Positions 32,762 through 42,873 of a DNA stretch of 64,000 nt are shown in pieces. A program made the position numbers and the translations under genes. The number at the start of each line of letters is the position of its first letter. The first letter of the stretch is position 1. A model generated the notes under the pieces. The model was not told the origin of the DNA, ran no database searches, and saw nothing but the letters and a program-made list of their open reading frames with translations. The stretch is from positions 83,911-147,910 of the forward strand of contig JARLJG010000010.1 in NCBI GenBank assembly GCA_031291325.1. Reading direction: 5' to 3'. The DNA comes from Burkholderiaceae bacterium (GTDB taxonomy: Bacteria > Pseudomonadota > Gammaproteobacteria > Burkholderiales > Burkholderiaceae_D).

Positions 32762-33730
32762 ATGTGCGCCATGACGACTAATGACCACACCTCAAATTTG
32801 AGTCTCGCCGAACTCGTCGCTGCAATGCAATATATGCCGGTCGGCGTTACCATCGTCGAGCGCTCGCTGACGCTGAGATTCTGGAACGATGCGTTTTGCC
32901 GTCTGCTGGATTTCCCGCCCGAACTGATGCGTCCCGGCGTCACGCTCGAGGATATCTTCAAGTTCAACGCCCTGCGCGGCGAGTATGGACCCGGCAACCC
33001 GGTGCAGCAAGTCAAGGAACGCATGGAATTGACGCGCAAATTCGAGCCGCACCAGTTCGTGCGCACCCGGCCCAACGGCACCGTGCTGGATGTGACCGGT
33101 CGGGTGATTTACGACGAGCAAGGGGAGATGAGCGGGTTCGTCACGCTATACCGCGACCTGACCTACGAAAAAAGACAAGAGAAGCAAGTCAAGGCCGCCA
33201 ACAAGGAGCTGGTGCTCGCCTATGACGACTTGAAACAGGCGCAAACTGGCTCGATCTCGCTGGAGACCGACCCGCACAAGCACTATCAACTGGCGGTGCG
33301 CGATCCGCTGACGGGGCTATACAATCGTTACTATCTGGAAGAAGCGGCCGATAACGTGATCCGCATGCACGCGCACGATCCGTCGTTGCCGCAATGCCTG
33401 CTGAGCTTCACCGTCGATCGTTTTGCCGATATCAACGAGCAATACGGCCACTTGGGCGGCGCGGTCGTGATCCGCCGGGTCGGCGCGGAGCTGGCCCAGG
33501 AGTGCGGGCGTTTCAATCTTGTCGCGCGCTGCGGCGTCGACCGCTTCGTGGTCTTTGCCGCCGATGTTCGCGCCGACGAATGCCGGGAATACGCAGAGCG
33601 CATTCGCCAGGCAGTCAGGGCGATCCGTTTCGAGCAAACCATGTCGGCATTGCGTGTCACGGTAAGCGCCGCCGTGGTCGAACTTCGCTGCGGCGAGACC
33701 TTTCTCGATCTGCTCGATCGTGCCGCGTGA
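32762..33730 (+). CDS. PAS domain protein with degenerate GGDEF domain
   Basis: This 322-residue protein has an N-terminal PAS-type sensor (about residues 16-140, opening LAELVAAMQYMPVGVTIVE), a short coiled linker (135-165), and a GGDEF-like domain from about 180. The GGDEF entry RDPLTGLYNRYYLEE is normal, but the catalytic GG(D/E)EF is GVDRF (within ARCGVDRFVVF), so diguanylate cyclase activity is unlikely. It may be a receptor or scaffold. The start is uncertain (ATG 32762 or 32771) because neither has a good ribosome site. Confidence 0.85.
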   Translation: MCAMTTNDHTSNLSLAELVAAMQYMPVGVTIVERSLTLRFWNDAFCRLLDFPPELMRPGVTLEDIFKFNALRGEYGPGNPVQQVKERMELTRKFEPHQFVRTRPNGTVLDVTGRVIYDEQGEMSGFVTLYRDLTYEKRQEKQVKAANKELVLAYDDLKQAQTGSISLETDPHKHYQLAVRDPLTGLYNRYYLEEAADNVIRMHAHDPSLPQCLLSFTVDRFADINEQYGHLGGAVVIRRVGAELAQECGRFNLVARCGVDRFVVFAADVRADECREYAERIRQAVRAIRFEQTMSALRVTVSAAVVELRCGETFLDLLDRAA

Positions 33731-33813
33731 TGCGCTGCGCACAAGAGATCCAGCGTCGAATCTGACGAAATTTAGCTTGTTTGAGAAACTGCCGGCCTGG
33801 ACGACACACGGCG

Positions 33814-35352
33814 ATGATTGAACATAAGGACTACGATTTGCTGGTCGTCGGCGGCGGCGTCAACGGCGTCGGCATTGCGCGCGATGCCGCCGGGCGCGGC
33901 TTGCGCGTGCTGTTGTGCGAAAAAGACGACCTGGCCGCGCATACCTCGTCGGCCAGCACCAAGCTGATCCACGGCGGTTTGCGCTACCTGGAATATTACG
34001 AATTCGGCCTGGTGCGCAAGGCGCTCAAGGAGCGCGAAGTGCTGTTGCGGGCGGCGCCGCATATTATCCGACCGCTGCGTTTCGTGATGCCGCACATGCC
34101 CAATTTGCGTCCCGCCTGGATGATACGCGCCGGGCTTTTTCTGTACGACCACTTGAGCCGGCGCGAGCTGCTGCCCGGTTCGCGCGGTGTGAACCTGCGT
34201 CGCCATGCGGCCGGCGGGCCGTTGAAACCGGATTTGGCGCGCGGCTTTATCTATTCCGACGCGGCGGTCGACGATGCGCGGCTGGTGGTCTTGAACGCGC
34301 TGGACGCCAGGGAGCGCGGCGCGACCATCCTGACCCGCACGCGGTTTGCCGGCGCACAGCGTCAAGCCGATGGCTGGCTGGCGCAATTGGCCGCCGACGG
34401 GCAAGCAGCCGCGACCATCCGCGTGCGCGCTATCGTCAATGCCGGCGGGCCGTGGGCCAGCAGCCTGTTGCGGCAGACCATGCAACAGGCGCAGCACAGC
34501 GAGTTGCGGCTGGTGCAAGGCAGCCACATCGTGATTAAAAAATTGTTCGATCACGATCACGCGTATATTTTCCAGAATCCCGACAAGCGCATCGTTTTTG
34601 CGATTCCCTATCAAGGCGAATTTACGCTGATCGGCACCACCGATCTCGAATATCGCGGCGATCCGGGCGCGGTCAGTATCGCGCCGCAAGAAATCGATTA
34701 CCTGTGCGCGGCGGTCAATCGTTATTTCACGCGCCAGACGACGCCAGCCGATGTGGTCTGGAGCTACTCCGGCGTGCGGCCCCTGCTGGCGGACGAGGAT
34801 GCCGACAACCCATCGGCGGTGACGCGCGATTATCAACTCGAGCTCGACACCGCCGATGGACAGGCGCCGTTGCTGTCGGTCTTCGGCGGCAAGCTGACCA
34901 CTTTCCGGCGTTTGGCCGAAGAGGCGGTCGACTTGCTTGGGCGCGCGCTCGGAAGCGACAGTCCAAGCTGGACCGCCATCGCCGCGCTACCCGGCGGCGA
35001 TCTGCACGCTGCCGATTTCGACGCCTTCCTGGCCGACTTTAAGCATCGCCACGTTTGGCTGCCGGCGGCGCTGGCGCAACGCTACGCGCATGGCTACGGC
35101 AGCCGCGCCGAGCGCCTGCTGGCTAACGCCGCTACACTCGATGCACTGGGCGCAGAGTTGAGTCCCGGCTTGTTCGAGGTTGAAGTGCGCTATCTGGTCG
35201 AGCAGGAATGGGCGGTTAGCGCCGACGACATTTTGTGGCGTCGCACCAAGCTGGGCTTGCACGCCAGCGAAGAGTCGCGCCAACGCTTGGCGACGTGGTT
35301 GGACAACGAAAGCGGCGCTGCAGATGCCGCCAATAAGAGAGCGGCATTCTGA
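33814..35352 (+). CDS. glpD: Aerobic glycerol-3-phosphate dehydrogenase
   Basis: This 512-residue flavoenzyme has the FAD-binding motif [19 protein letters not shown] near residue 10 and the GlpD-typical [20 protein letters not shown] block (about residues 46-65). Further GlpD blocks are [11 protein letters not shown] and the C-terminal domain. It oxidises sn-glycerol-3-phosphate to dihydroxyacetone phosphate at the inner membrane with electrons to quinone. The ATG at 33814 is chosen; an earlier TTG would add an unrelated tail. It is followed by glpK, 22 bp on. Confidence 0.96.
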   Translation: MIEHKDYDLLVVGGGVNGVGIARDAAGRGLRVLLCEKDDLAAHTSSASTKLIHGGLRYLEYYEFGLVRKALKEREVLLRAAPHIIRPLRFVMPHMPNLRPAWMIRAGLFLYDHLSRRELLPGSRGVNLRRHAAGGPLKPDLARGFIYSDAAVDDARLVVLNALDARERGATILTRTRFAGAQRQADGWLAQLAADGQAAATIRVRAIVNAGGPWASSLLRQTMQQAQHSELRLVQGSHIVIKKLFDHDHAYIFQNPDKRIVFAIPYQGEFTLIGTTDLEYRGDPGAVSIAPQEIDYLCAAVNRYFTRQTTPADVVWSYSGVRPLLADEDADNPSAVTRDYQLELDTADGQAPLLSVFGGKLTTFRRLAEEAVDLLGRALGSDSPSWTAIAALPGGDLHAADFDAFLADFKHRHVWLPAALAQRYAHGYGSRAERLLANAATLDALGAELSPGLFEVEVRYLVEQEWAVSADDILWRRTKLGLHASEESRQRLATWLDNESGAADAANKRAAF

Positions 35353-35374
35353 CTTGGACTTGGAGCAGACAACG

Positions 35375-36874
35375 ATGGACGGTAAATATATTCTCGCGCT
35401 CGATCAGGGCACGACCAGTTCGCGCGCGGTGTTGTTCGATCGGGCCGGCAATGTCGTTTCGGTGGCGCAAAAGGAATTCCAGCAAATTTATCCGAAGCCG
35501 GGCTGGGTCGAGCACGACCCGCAGGAAATCTGGTCGACCCAGGCCGGCGTCGCTGCCGAAGCCGTGGTTCGGGCAGGACAGGGCGGCGCGTCGATTGCCG
35601 CCATCGGCATCACCAACCAGCGCGAAACCACCATCGTCTGGGACCGCGAAACCGGGCGTCCGGTATATAACGCGATCGTCTGGCAAGATCGCCGCACCGC
35701 CGATTTTTGCGACGAATTGAAGGCGCGCGGATTGGAAGACCAGGTGCGCGCCAAGACCGGCTTGCCGATCGACGCGTATTTTTCGGCGACCAAGATCCGC
35801 TGGATCCTCGACAATGTCGCCGGCGCGCGCGAACGCGCCCGGCAGGGCAAGCTGGCGTTCGGCACGGTCGATAGCTGGCTGGCCTGGAACCTGTCGCAAC
35901 ACGAGTTGCATGTGACCGACGTCACCAATGCCTCGCGCACCATGCTGTTCAATATCCATACGCTGGCTTGGGACGAGGACTTGCTGGACGCGCTGGCAAT
36001 TCCACGCAGCATGCTGCCGCAAGTGCATTCCTCTTCTGAAATTTACGGATATGCGAAACCCACGCTGTTCGCGTCGGCCATTCCGCTGGCCGGCATCGCC
36101 GGCGACCAGCACGCGGCATTGTTCGGCCAGATGTGCATACAGCCGGGCATGGTCAAGAACACCTACGGCACCGGCTGCTTCCTGGTGATGAACACCGGCC
36201 TGCGACCGATCGAATCGAAGAACAATCTGGTGACCACGATCGCGTGGAAGATCGGCGACCAAGTCAATTATGCGCTGGAAGGCAGCATTTTCATCGGCGG
36301 CGCGGTGGTGCAGTGGCTGCGCGACGGCCTGGGTATCGTCAAGAGCGCGGCGGAAATCGAGGCGTTGGCGCGTTCGGTGCCGCATAGCGACGGCGTCTAT
36401 CTGGTGCCGGCATTTGCCGGACTCGGCGCGCCGCACTGGAACCCGCGTGCGCGCGGCGCGCTGTTCGGCGTTACGCGCGGCACTACCGCTGCGCATATTG
36501 CGCGGGCCGCGCTCGATAGCATCGCCTACCAGTCGCTGGACGTATTGAAGGCGATGGAAGCCGACTTGAATGGGCGCATCGCCGAATTGCGGGTCGACGG
36601 CGGCGCGGTCGCAAACAACCTGTTGATGCAATTCCAATCCGATATTCTCGGCGTCGACGTGGTTCGCCCGCAAATTACCGAAACCACGGCGCTCGGCGCA
36701 GCCTATCTTGCCGGGCTGGCGGTCGGTTACTGGAGCGATGTCGGCGCGATACAAAACCAATGGAAACTCGACCGGCGCTTCACCCCGGCATTGGCCTCCG
36801 ACCAGGTGCAAGCGCAACTGCGCGGCTGGCAGCGGGCTGTCAACGCCAGCATAGCCTGGGCCGACGCCGGCTGA
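35375..36874 (+). CDS. glpK: Glycerol kinase
   Basis: This 499-residue FGGY-family kinase starts [22 protein letters not shown]. It contains the glycerol kinase blocks [36 protein letters not shown] and the C-terminal [18 protein letters not shown]. It phosphorylates glycerol to glycerol-3-phosphate, the substrate of GlpD encoded just upstream, so the two make a glycerol utilisation operon. The start ATG at 35375 follows GGAGCAGACAACG. No glpF or glpR is nearby. Confidence 0.97.
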   Translation: MDGKYILALDQGTTSSRAVLFDRAGNVVSVAQKEFQQIYPKPGWVEHDPQEIWSTQAGVAAEAVVRAGQGGASIAAIGITNQRETTIVWDRETGRPVYNAIVWQDRRTADFCDELKARGLEDQVRAKTGLPIDAYFSATKIRWILDNVAGARERARQGKLAFGTVDSWLAWNLSQHELHVTDVTNASRTMLFNIHTLAWDEDLLDALAIPRSMLPQVHSSSEIYGYAKPTLFASAIPLAGIAGDQHAALFGQMCIQPGMVKNTYGTGCFLVMNTGLRPIESKNNLVTTIAWKIGDQVNYALEGSIFIGGAVVQWLRDGLGIVKSAAEIEALARSVPHSDGVYLVPAFAGLGAPHWNPRARGALFGVTRGTTAAHIARAALDSIAYQSLDVLKAMEADLNGRIAELRVDGGAVANNLLMQFQSDILGVDVVRPQITETTALGAAYLAGLAVGYWSDVGAIQNQWKLDRRFTPALASDQVQAQLRGWQRAVNASIAWADAG

Positions 36875-37036
36875 TTCGGCGGCGTTTGCGGCGCCGCGCG
36901 TGGCGCATCGTTCCAACCCGTCTCATTGCGCGAATGATCGCAACGCAGCGCGAGAAAAATTTTACGTCGTTTGGGCCGATTGCGGGTTAACATACTCCGC
37001 TTGACAATTGCCAACGCGTTCTCTTGCGATTCGACG

Positions 37037-38674
37037 ATGAATACCGCCACTACCTCCAGCCTCGATTCCCTCGCCCAGGGCGCGACCCTCCATTTGCGCA
37101 ATGGGCGCATGCAGGAAGCTGAAATCGATTATCGCAAAGTGCTCGAACGGGATCCGAAGCACAGGGAAGCACTATTCATTCTTGCGCAGTTATTGAAATT
37201 GCATGAAAAAGAGGATGAAGCTGCGATCTACGAGGATCGTTTTCTTGCGCTCGGCCCTGCGCCGAGCGATGTGCTCATACGCAAGGGCAGATTTTTTCAC
37301 ATCATGGGAAAATATGCGGAAGCGGAGTCTGCCTATCGAGAGGCAATGGCATTGGGCTGCGACAGCCTGGAATTGCATCGAAACATGGGGGATGCATTTT
37401 TAGATGAGGGAAATCCGGACGAGGCCTTGAAGCATTATGAAAAGGCGCTGAAGTTTCAACCCGGCAGCGCGCATATTTACGCGTTGATGGGTGAAGCCTA
37501 CCGTTCGCTCAATCGCCTCGACGATGCGCTTTTGCATGCCCGGAAGGCGCTTGCGATCGATCCTTCACTTCAATTTTCCAAGGAAACTGTGGCCTCGATC
37601 TTGCTGGCGCAGGGAAATTACGAAAGCGGTTGGCAATTGAAAGAAGAGCGCTTCGATTCTGCGAACGCTGTTCAATTGGATCAGATGGGCATTGCACACC
37701 TGGTCGAGAGTTTCTCCACGAAGCCCAGGTGGCGCGGCGAGGACTTGAAGGGACAAACCTTGCTCGTGTGGAGCGAACAAGGCGCCGGCGACAACTTCAT
37801 GATGATGCGCTACCTTCCGCTCTTGAAGCAAAAGGGGGCGGGCGCCGTCATCGTCAACTGCGAGGCATCGCTGGTCAAAATCATGCTGGCGATGACCAGC
37901 CTGGTGGTCGACAAGCAACTTGCGCTGTCAAAAGACACCTTCGATCTGCAATGTTCGACGATGAGCCTGCCCTATTTGTTCGGCACGCGCCTCGATAGCA
38001 TACCGGCTTCGGTTCCTTATCTGAATCTGCCGCCTGCAGCCAGCAGGAAATGGGCCGAGCAATTGAAGAAATTCCCCGGATTGAAGGTCGGCATCGTGTG
38101 GGCGGGCAATAAGACCATGAGCAGGGATCGATTGCGCAGCGTCTCCCTCGAATCTCTTGCGCCCTTGATGGCGGTGCCGGGCGTTCAGTTCGTCAGCCTG
38201 CAAAAGGATGAGGCCACGCACGAGCTTGCAGCGCATGGCGGGCGTATTCTGGATTGGATGGAGGCCTGCGACGATTGGAGCGATACGGCGGCCTTGATTG
38301 CCAGTCTCGATCTGGTCATCGGCGTCGATACGGCGATCGTTCATTTGGCCGGCGCGCTGGGCAAGCCGGTTTGGCTGCTCAACCGCTTTGAAACCGAATG
38401 GCGCTGGTTGATCGATCGGGAAGACTCTCCGTGGTATCCCACCATGCGCATTTTCCGGCAACCGGAGATACATGACTGGGCCAGTGCGATCGAAAGGGTT
38501 GCCGCCGAGCTTGGCAAACTGGCGCCCACACCTGCGGTTGAAACGATCAGCAGCGCGGAGTGGGATAAGGCTGCGCAGTCGGCCCGCCGCGCGCTCGGAA
38601 TCGGAAGCGGCAACAAGGAAAATGCAGCGCAATCTGAGGGGAAATGGAGTCTTTCAAAACTGTGGAGACGTTGA
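37037..38674 (+). CDS. TPR protein with C-terminal glycosyltransferase-9-like domain
   Basis: This 545-residue protein has tetratricopeptide repeats through about residue 195 (for example EALFILAQLLKLHEKEDEA and ALKHYEKALKFQPGSAHIYA). The C-terminal half resembles the glycosyltransferase family 9/heptosyltransferase fold, with KVGIVWAGNKTMSRDRLRSV, SLQKDEA and the sugar-nucleotide site ASLDLVIGVDTAIVHLAGALG. Proteins of this architecture are common in Burkholderiales; some glycosylate surface structures, but the substrate here is unknown. The start is the ATG at 37037. It lies downstream of glpK but with its own 160-bp spacer. Confidence 0.85.
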   Translation: MNTATTSSLDSLAQGATLHLRNGRMQEAEIDYRKVLERDPKHREALFILAQLLKLHEKEDEAAIYEDRFLALGPAPSDVLIRKGRFFHIMGKYAEAESAYREAMALGCDSLELHRNMGDAFLDEGNPDEALKHYEKALKFQPGSAHIYALMGEAYRSLNRLDDALLHARKALAIDPSLQFSKETVASILLAQGNYESGWQLKEERFDSANAVQLDQMGIAHLVESFSTKPRWRGEDLKGQTLLVWSEQGAGDNFMMMRYLPLLKQKGAGAVIVNCEASLVKIMLAMTSLVVDKQLALSKDTFDLQCSTMSLPYLFGTRLDSIPASVPYLNLPPAASRKWAEQLKKFPGLKVGIVWAGNKTMSRDRLRSVSLESLAPLMAVPGVQFVSLQKDEATHELAAHGGRILDWMEACDDWSDTAALIASLDLVIGVDTAIVHLAGALGKPVWLLNRFETEWRWLIDREDSPWYPTMRIFRQPEIHDWASAIERVAAELGKLAPTPAVETISSAEWDKAAQSARRALGIGSGNKENAAQSEGKWSLSKLWRR

Positions 38675-38751
38675 AGACTCCACGGAGAAATTGGCCGGCG
38701 CGCATTCTCTGCGGCCAGGCTGCACCCACATGAAAGCAGGCGGGAATCGAT

Positions 38752-39402
38752 TCAGAATTCTGCCGGCGTCATCAATTGGTGGGCGATCGCGTAGTGGATC
38801 AGCTCGGCAAAGTTGTCCACATGCATTTTATGCATGATATTGGTCTTGTGCGTGCTGACGGTCTTGACGCTTAAACAAAGCTCGTCGGCGATCTCGGTCA
38901 AGCCAGCCCCGGTGACGAGCATGTTGAATACCTGGTATTCGCGATTCGATAATAACTTGTGCGGCAGCGGTACGTCGACCGGGTGGATGCCGCGCACCAT
39001 CATTTCCGCGACCTTGTTGCTCACATGCACGCCGCCGCTAGCCACGCGCCGGATGGCAGCGACCAGCACTTCGCTGTCGCTTTCCTTGGTCAGGTAGCCG
39101 GACGCGCCCGCATGCAGCGCGCGCACCGCATATTGTTCTTCGTGATGCATGCTGAGTATGAGGATGAACAAGTCGGGCTTTTCGTCCTTGATCATGCGGA
39201 TCAATTCGAGGCCGTTGCGCCCCGGCATGGAGATGTCGAGCACCAGCACGTCCCAATCCTGCGCGCGCACCTTTTGCATCGCTTCGTTGCCGTTGGCCGC
39301 TTCGCCGCAGACTTCCAAATCATCGGTGTCGGCCAGAATCTGCTTCAGGCCGTCGCGAATGATGGCGTGGTCATCCGCCAACAAGACCCTATATTTTCTC
39401 AT
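38752..39402 (-). CDS. NarL/FixJ family response regulator
   Basis: This 216-residue regulator has a receiver domain (residues 4-120) with acidic pocket DDH at 10-12 and phosphoacceptor Asp56 (VLVLDISMPGRNG). A LuxR-type helix-turn-helix follows (about 148-212: LSNREYQVFNMLVTG, then SVKTVSTHKTNIMHKM). Its start overlaps the histidine kinase gene by 14 bp, so the two are coupled and form one system. It is probably controlled by the FNR box at 41618-41631 upstream of the kinase. Confidence 0.94.
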   Translation of the reverse strand: MRKYRVLLADDHAIIRDGLKQILADTDDLEVCGEAANGNEAMQKVRAQDWDVLVLDISMPGRNGLELIRMIKDEKPDLFILILSMHHEEQYAVRALHAGASGYLTKESDSEVLVAAIRRVASGGVHVSNKVAEMMVRGIHPVDVPLPHKLLSNREYQVFNMLVTGAGLTEIADELCLSVKTVSTHKTNIMHKMHVDNFAELIHYAIAHQLMTPAEF

Positions 39403-41455
39403 CTTGCATCTCCAATATTTCTTCTGCGCGAAGGGCGATCTCGACCAACGTGCCCGCGCCGGGAGCAGTTTTGATGCAAAAGCGTCCATTCAGGATTTGC
39501 ACGCGCTCGCGCATGCCCACCAGGCCGAATCCCGCTTGCTTGCGTGTATCGTGGATAAAGCCGACGCCATCGTCCTTGATGGACAGCGTCCATTCGTTGT
39601 CGCGCAGGGTGAGGCGGACTTCGACCTTGGTCGCTTTCGCATGCCGCGCGACATTGGTCAATGATTCCTGCAATACGCGGAACAAGGCGGTGGCTACCTC
39701 GCCACCCTGTTCCGGGTCGTAGTCCGACATGACCAGGCTTACCTTCAAGCCGGTGCGGCTGGAAAACTGGTCGACGTACCAGGCGGCGGCGGCGGCGAAC
39801 CCGAGATCGTCGAGTATCGAGGGCCGCAATTCCGATGAAATGCGACGCACGGACGCGATGGTCTGGTCGATTTGCCCCTTGACGGCGACGATCTTGCTGC
39901 ACAGGTTCGCTTGATCCGGGTTCAGGCGGCTGCCCAGCCATGACAATTCCATACGGATGCCAGTCAGCAACTGGCCAAGTTCGTCGTGCAACTCGCGCGC
40001 GATACGCACCCGTTCTTCTTCGCGCACATTTTGCAGCGAGGCAGACAGTTGTTGCAGTTGGCGGTTGGTCTCGAATAATTGATGTTCGGCGCGGCGTCGT
40101 TCGCTCAAATCCCGGAATACCAGCGTGAGCAACACTTCGTCACGGAAGGTGGTGGTCGATAAACTCAGCTCGACCGGAAACTCCTGATCGTTGCGCACCA
40201 GTTCGATGATGCCGCTCGGCACCGGGATGGCCGGCGATGCCCAACCGCTTTCCAGGTAACGCAACAGGATCGATAGCTGCACTTGCGGCAGGCATTTCGA
40301 CAACAGTTCTTCCAGCTCGCGGCCGATCGCCTGTTCCGTCGTCACGCCGAACATGCGTTCGGCAGAGCGGTTGAACAGCACGACCCGCTTGCCGGAATTG
40401 ACGGTGACGATCCCGTCCCGGATCGACTGCACCATGTCGCGCAGTTGCTCGTCGCGCTCGCGCAGGGCCGTTTCCAATTGATCTTTGCGCGCCAGGTTCC
40501 TGACGATCAGGAAGGTTGTCGCGGTGATCATCAGGAGAATCAGCAGCTCCGCACCGACGACGGGCAATACGATGCGGCGCCAGGACGCCAACGCATTGTC
40601 GTCGTCGATCGCGGCGGAGATCACCAGCGGATACTTTGCCACTTGCCGATAGGCGACATGCCAGTTGTTGCTGCGCTCGGTCTCGTCGACCAGCACCACG
40701 CTTTGCGTTGTTGCTTCGCGCAATTTGGCCAGCGCCGCCGCGTCGCCAACGACCGTGCCGTACGCTACGCCGTCCTGATGCTTGCCAGCCAACAGCGCGC
40801 CGTCACGACTCTCCAGCAGGATGCGGCCGGCCATGTCGGGGCCGACGCCGTCATACAGCGACTCGAAGAAATTGATGCGGATGGAGGCCACCAGCACACC
40901 GCGAAAGCGACCGTCGGCGTCCTGCAGCCGCATGGACGCAAAATATCCCGGCTGGCCGTCGGTCGGTGACGTTTCCGGGCGGCTGATGAACAAGTCGTCG
41001 TTCGCGCCATCGGCAAAATGGCGGAAATAATCCTGATCGCCGACGGCGACCTTGTTGTTCGTTTGCGGCAGCGACGAATTGACCAGCAAGCCGTTGTTAT
41101 CGATCAAGAACGCGGATTTCACTTGCTGCAAACCGCCGACCCGCGCTTGCAGCAGCAAGTGAACCGGGACGCTGTCGAGGTCGAGGCTGCGGCCGATTTT
41201 GTCGGAAAGGCGCTCGCGCACACCGTGCATGGTCAAGCTCACTTCATCGAAAGTACGGGTGGTCTGATCGGATAGAATCCGGCTCAGGCCGGAAACTTCG
41301 CCCTTCGCATGCGTCAATTCGCGCTGGTGCAGGTCGACAAGCATCGTGGTCGCAGCGACGACCGTCACCACGATCATCATGAACGAAAGCAAAAGCACGG
41401 CTTTGACGGCCCGGCTCGGTTGCAAAATACCTTGGATAACGATCGCTCGGAACAC
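39389..41455 (-). CDS. Sensor histidine kinase with dCache, PAS and HisKA_3 domains
   Basis: This 688-residue membrane kinase has TM1 at about residues 19-40, a periplasmic dCache-type sensor (41-295), TM2 at 296-319, and a PAS domain (about 335-455). A HisKA_3 dimerisation domain carries the phosphorylated His490 in ARELHDELGQLL. A HATPase_c domain ends the protein (DDGVGF, then GFGLVGMRERV). It belongs to the NarX/LiaS class that phosphorylates NarL-type regulators, and its partner is encoded immediately downstream with overlap. The ligand is unknown. Confidence 0.93.
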   Translation of the reverse strand: MFRAIVIQGILQPSRAVKAVLLLSFMMIVVTVVAATTMLVDLHQRELTHAKGEVSGLSRILSDQTTRTFDEVSLTMHGVRERLSDKIGRSLDLDSVPVHLLLQARVGGLQQVKSAFLIDNNGLLVNSSLPQTNNKVAVGDQDYFRHFADGANDDLFISRPETSPTDGQPGYFASMRLQDADGRFRGVLVASIRINFFESLYDGVGPDMAGRILLESRDGALLAGKHQDGVAYGTVVGDAAALAKLREATTQSVVLVDETERSNNWHVAYRQVAKYPLVISAAIDDDNALASWRRIVLPVVGAELLILLMITATTFLIVRNLARKDQLETALRERDEQLRDMVQSIRDGIVTVNSGKRVVLFNRSAERMFGVTTEQAIGRELEELLSKCLPQVQLSILLRYLESGWASPAIPVPSGIIELVRNDQEFPVELSLSTTTFRDEVLLTLVFRDLSERRRAEHQLFETNRQLQQLSASLQNVREEERVRIARELHDELGQLLTGIRMELSWLGSRLNPDQANLCSKIVAVKGQIDQTIASVRRISSELRPSILDDLGFAAAAAWYVDQFSSRTGLKVSLVMSDYDPEQGGEVATALFRVLQESLTNVARHAKATKVEVRLTLRDNEWTLSIKDDGVGFIHDTRKQAGFGLVGMRERVQILNGRFCIKTAPGAGTLVEIALRAEEILEMQDEKI

Positions 41456-41827
41456 TCAATTCCCCCAACACATGCTTGCCTTTTCGGCAGGTTGTACCAT
41501 CCGGCACCAAGTATCGCCGTCATATTGTCGACGGCAGTGCGGACGTTCCGCTTTAAATGCGTTTTTGACGGCGCGGATTCAACTCTGCGTACTGTAAGCC
41601 GATTAATTATTCAATGGTTGATATGGATCAAGCTGCTACTAAAATTGGAAAAAAACACACACTTTGGATTGATGTGTTTCCTCTACGTGCGGCTCGGGGC
41701 AATCGTGGGGATAGGTATTTGATAGCGGCGTGCCGGCGCAGCTCAAGCGATTGCCTTAATCGTTCGCCAAGAATTTTAAGACACTGCTAAGAGACGGTCT
41801 TAAAGTCGCCAGTCTCTAAGACTTGAT
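41456..41827. other. Gene-free region carrying two FNR boxes and interlocked inverted repeats
   Basis: This 372-bp spacer between the kinase start and the Crp/Fnr stop holds two FNR boxes (41618-41631, and 41823-41836, which extends into the regulator's 3' end). It also holds interlocked inverted repeats: TTTAAGAC 41775-41782 with GTCTTAAA 41797-41804, and AGAGAC 41790-41795 with GTCTCT 41812-41817. I see no protein-coding gene. A small RNA is possible but unproven. Confidence 0.55.
41618..41631 (-). promoter_or_regulatory. FNR/DNR box upstream of the NarX-like kinase operon
   Basis: TTGATATGGATCAA matches the TTGATnnnnATCAA consensus exactly. Its centre is 41624.5. On the minus strand TACAGT (41591-41596) would be a -10 placing the start near 41584, so the box would be centred at about -41, the class II activating position for the kinase/regulator operon. 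Confidence 0.65.
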
Positions 41828-41836
41828 CTAAATCAA
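41823..41836. promoter_or_regulatory. FNR/DNR box overlapping the 3' end of the Crp/Fnr gene
   Basis: TTGATCTAAATCAA is a perfect box, but it overlaps the last codons of the regulator gene (stop at 41828-41830). No good -10 lies 30 bp away on either side, so its target is unclear. Confidence 0.5.
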
Positions 41837-42502
41837 TGCAGACATTCTCTCGCAGTCGAGAATTTTGACGTGACGCCCGGAGACCTCGATCAAGCCTTCG
41901 ACGGTGAAATCGTGAATCAGGCGCGACAGGGTTTCCGGGGTTAACCACAGCAGCGATGAAATCAGCGCGCGGCTGGCGACCAATTCGATGTTTTCTTCGT
42001 CGGTATTGCTGCGTTGCTTGAGCAGATACCCGGCCAGACGTTGCCTTGAGGTTTGCGTATAGCGTTCGATGTCGCGCATCAAACCATGAAATTGGCGCCC
42101 GGCGCAGCTCATCAATTCGCGCGCAAATCCGAAACTCTCTTGCGCGGCCTGCAGCATCGCGTCACGCCCGATATGCAACACCAGGCAGTCGGCGGTGCTT
42201 GTCACGTACGCCAAATGAGGCTTGCCCGACAGCATTTCGCCGACGCCGAAACAGGTGCCATCACCCAGGATTTCGAGGGTTTTTTCGCAGCCTTTTTGCG
42301 GGTAGAAGAAGATTTTCACCTGACCGTAGGCAATCCAGTAGGTTCCTTCGCCGGAATCTCCGGGCTTGACGATGGGTACATTGGAACCGGTGCGCAACGA
42401 ATAGGTATTCGCGGCAATTTGATCAAGCTGGCGGTCGCTCAACATCTCGAACAGCGCCGAATGAGCGAGGATTTCCCGGACGTTGGTGGTCATGTCTTTC
42501 AT
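41828..42502 (-). CDS. Crp/Fnr family transcriptional regulator (DNR-like, no Fe-S cysteines)
   Basis: This 224-residue regulator has a cyclic-nucleotide-binding-like beta barrel (about residues 15-125) and a C-terminal winged helix (about 150-220) with the E-x-x-S-R recognition form in TPETLSRLIHDF. That motif is the one that reads TTGAT half-sites in FNR and DNR. The N-terminal cysteine cluster of FNR is absent, so it does not sense oxygen through a [4Fe-4S] cluster. A DNR-like role in nitric oxide or redox sensing is possible. Its own promoter carries a perfect box at 42571-42584, indicating autoregulation or control by another FNR. Confidence 0.9.
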   Translation of the reverse strand: MKDMTTNVREILAHSALFEMLSDRQLDQIAANTYSLRTGSNVPIVKPGDSGEGTYWIAYGQVKIFFYPQKGCEKTLEILGDGTCFGVGEMLSGKPHLAYVTSTADCLVLHIGRDAMLQAAQESFGFARELMSCAGRQFHGLMRDIERYTQTSRQRLAGYLLKQRSNTDEENIELVASRALISSLLWLTPETLSRLIHDFTVEGLIEVSGRHVKILDCERMSALI

Positions 42503-42543
42503 GGGACAAAGGTCTCGTTGGTAGCGCGGACAAGCGCAGGCTT

Positions 42544-42584
42544 ATACTAACGATTGGATTTATTTGTCTCTTGATCTGGATCAA
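42544..42584 (-). promoter_or_regulatory. FNR-type class II promoter of the Crp/Fnr gene
   Basis: A perfect box TTGATCTGGATCAA occupies 42571-42584 (centre 42577.5). On the minus strand TAGTAT (42549-42544) serves as a -10, giving a start near 42536 and the box at -41. The regulator gene begins at 42502, leaving a leader of about 35 nt. Confidence 0.7.
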
Positions 42585-42793
42585 AAACAGTTTAGGTCAT
42601 TGATCGCACGGTCCGCCATGAAATCCAGTAGTTGCCGGCGCAGCGCTTGCAATTGTGCTTATTTTCGTTTCTTGGAGGAGTGATCGACATCGAAATTTGC
42701 TGAATTCGCCGCGCTCGTCTTGCCGGGCCGGAGGCGGAGGGGGAAAGGGGAATTTCGTGTTGCCGCAATTCCGCGCGCGAGCTTGCGGCGCAT

Positions 42794-42820
42794 AAAAAAG
42801 GGCGCCCATATCGGACGCCC
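42794..42820 (-). terminator. Rho-independent terminator of the HiPIP gene
   Basis: On the minus strand an 8-bp stem (42820-42813 with 42807-42800, one G-U pair, 5-nt loop) is followed by TTTTTT (42799-42794). It lies about 55 bp past the HiPIP stop. Confidence 0.88.
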
Positions 42821-42873
42821 GGCGTTCGATCTGCGGCAAGTATTTTGCGCAGAACGATGCTATTTGGCGTGTG

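Larger units (their letters stand above)
42503..42873. other. Gene-free region between Crp/Fnr and HiPIP genes
   Basis: The 371 bp hold the Crp/Fnr promoter with its FNR box (42571-42584) at one end and the HiPIP terminator (42794-42820) at the other. A minus-strand frame runs through this stretch into the HiPIP gene but is out of frame with it and shows no family features. Nothing else was seen. Confidence 0.6.
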
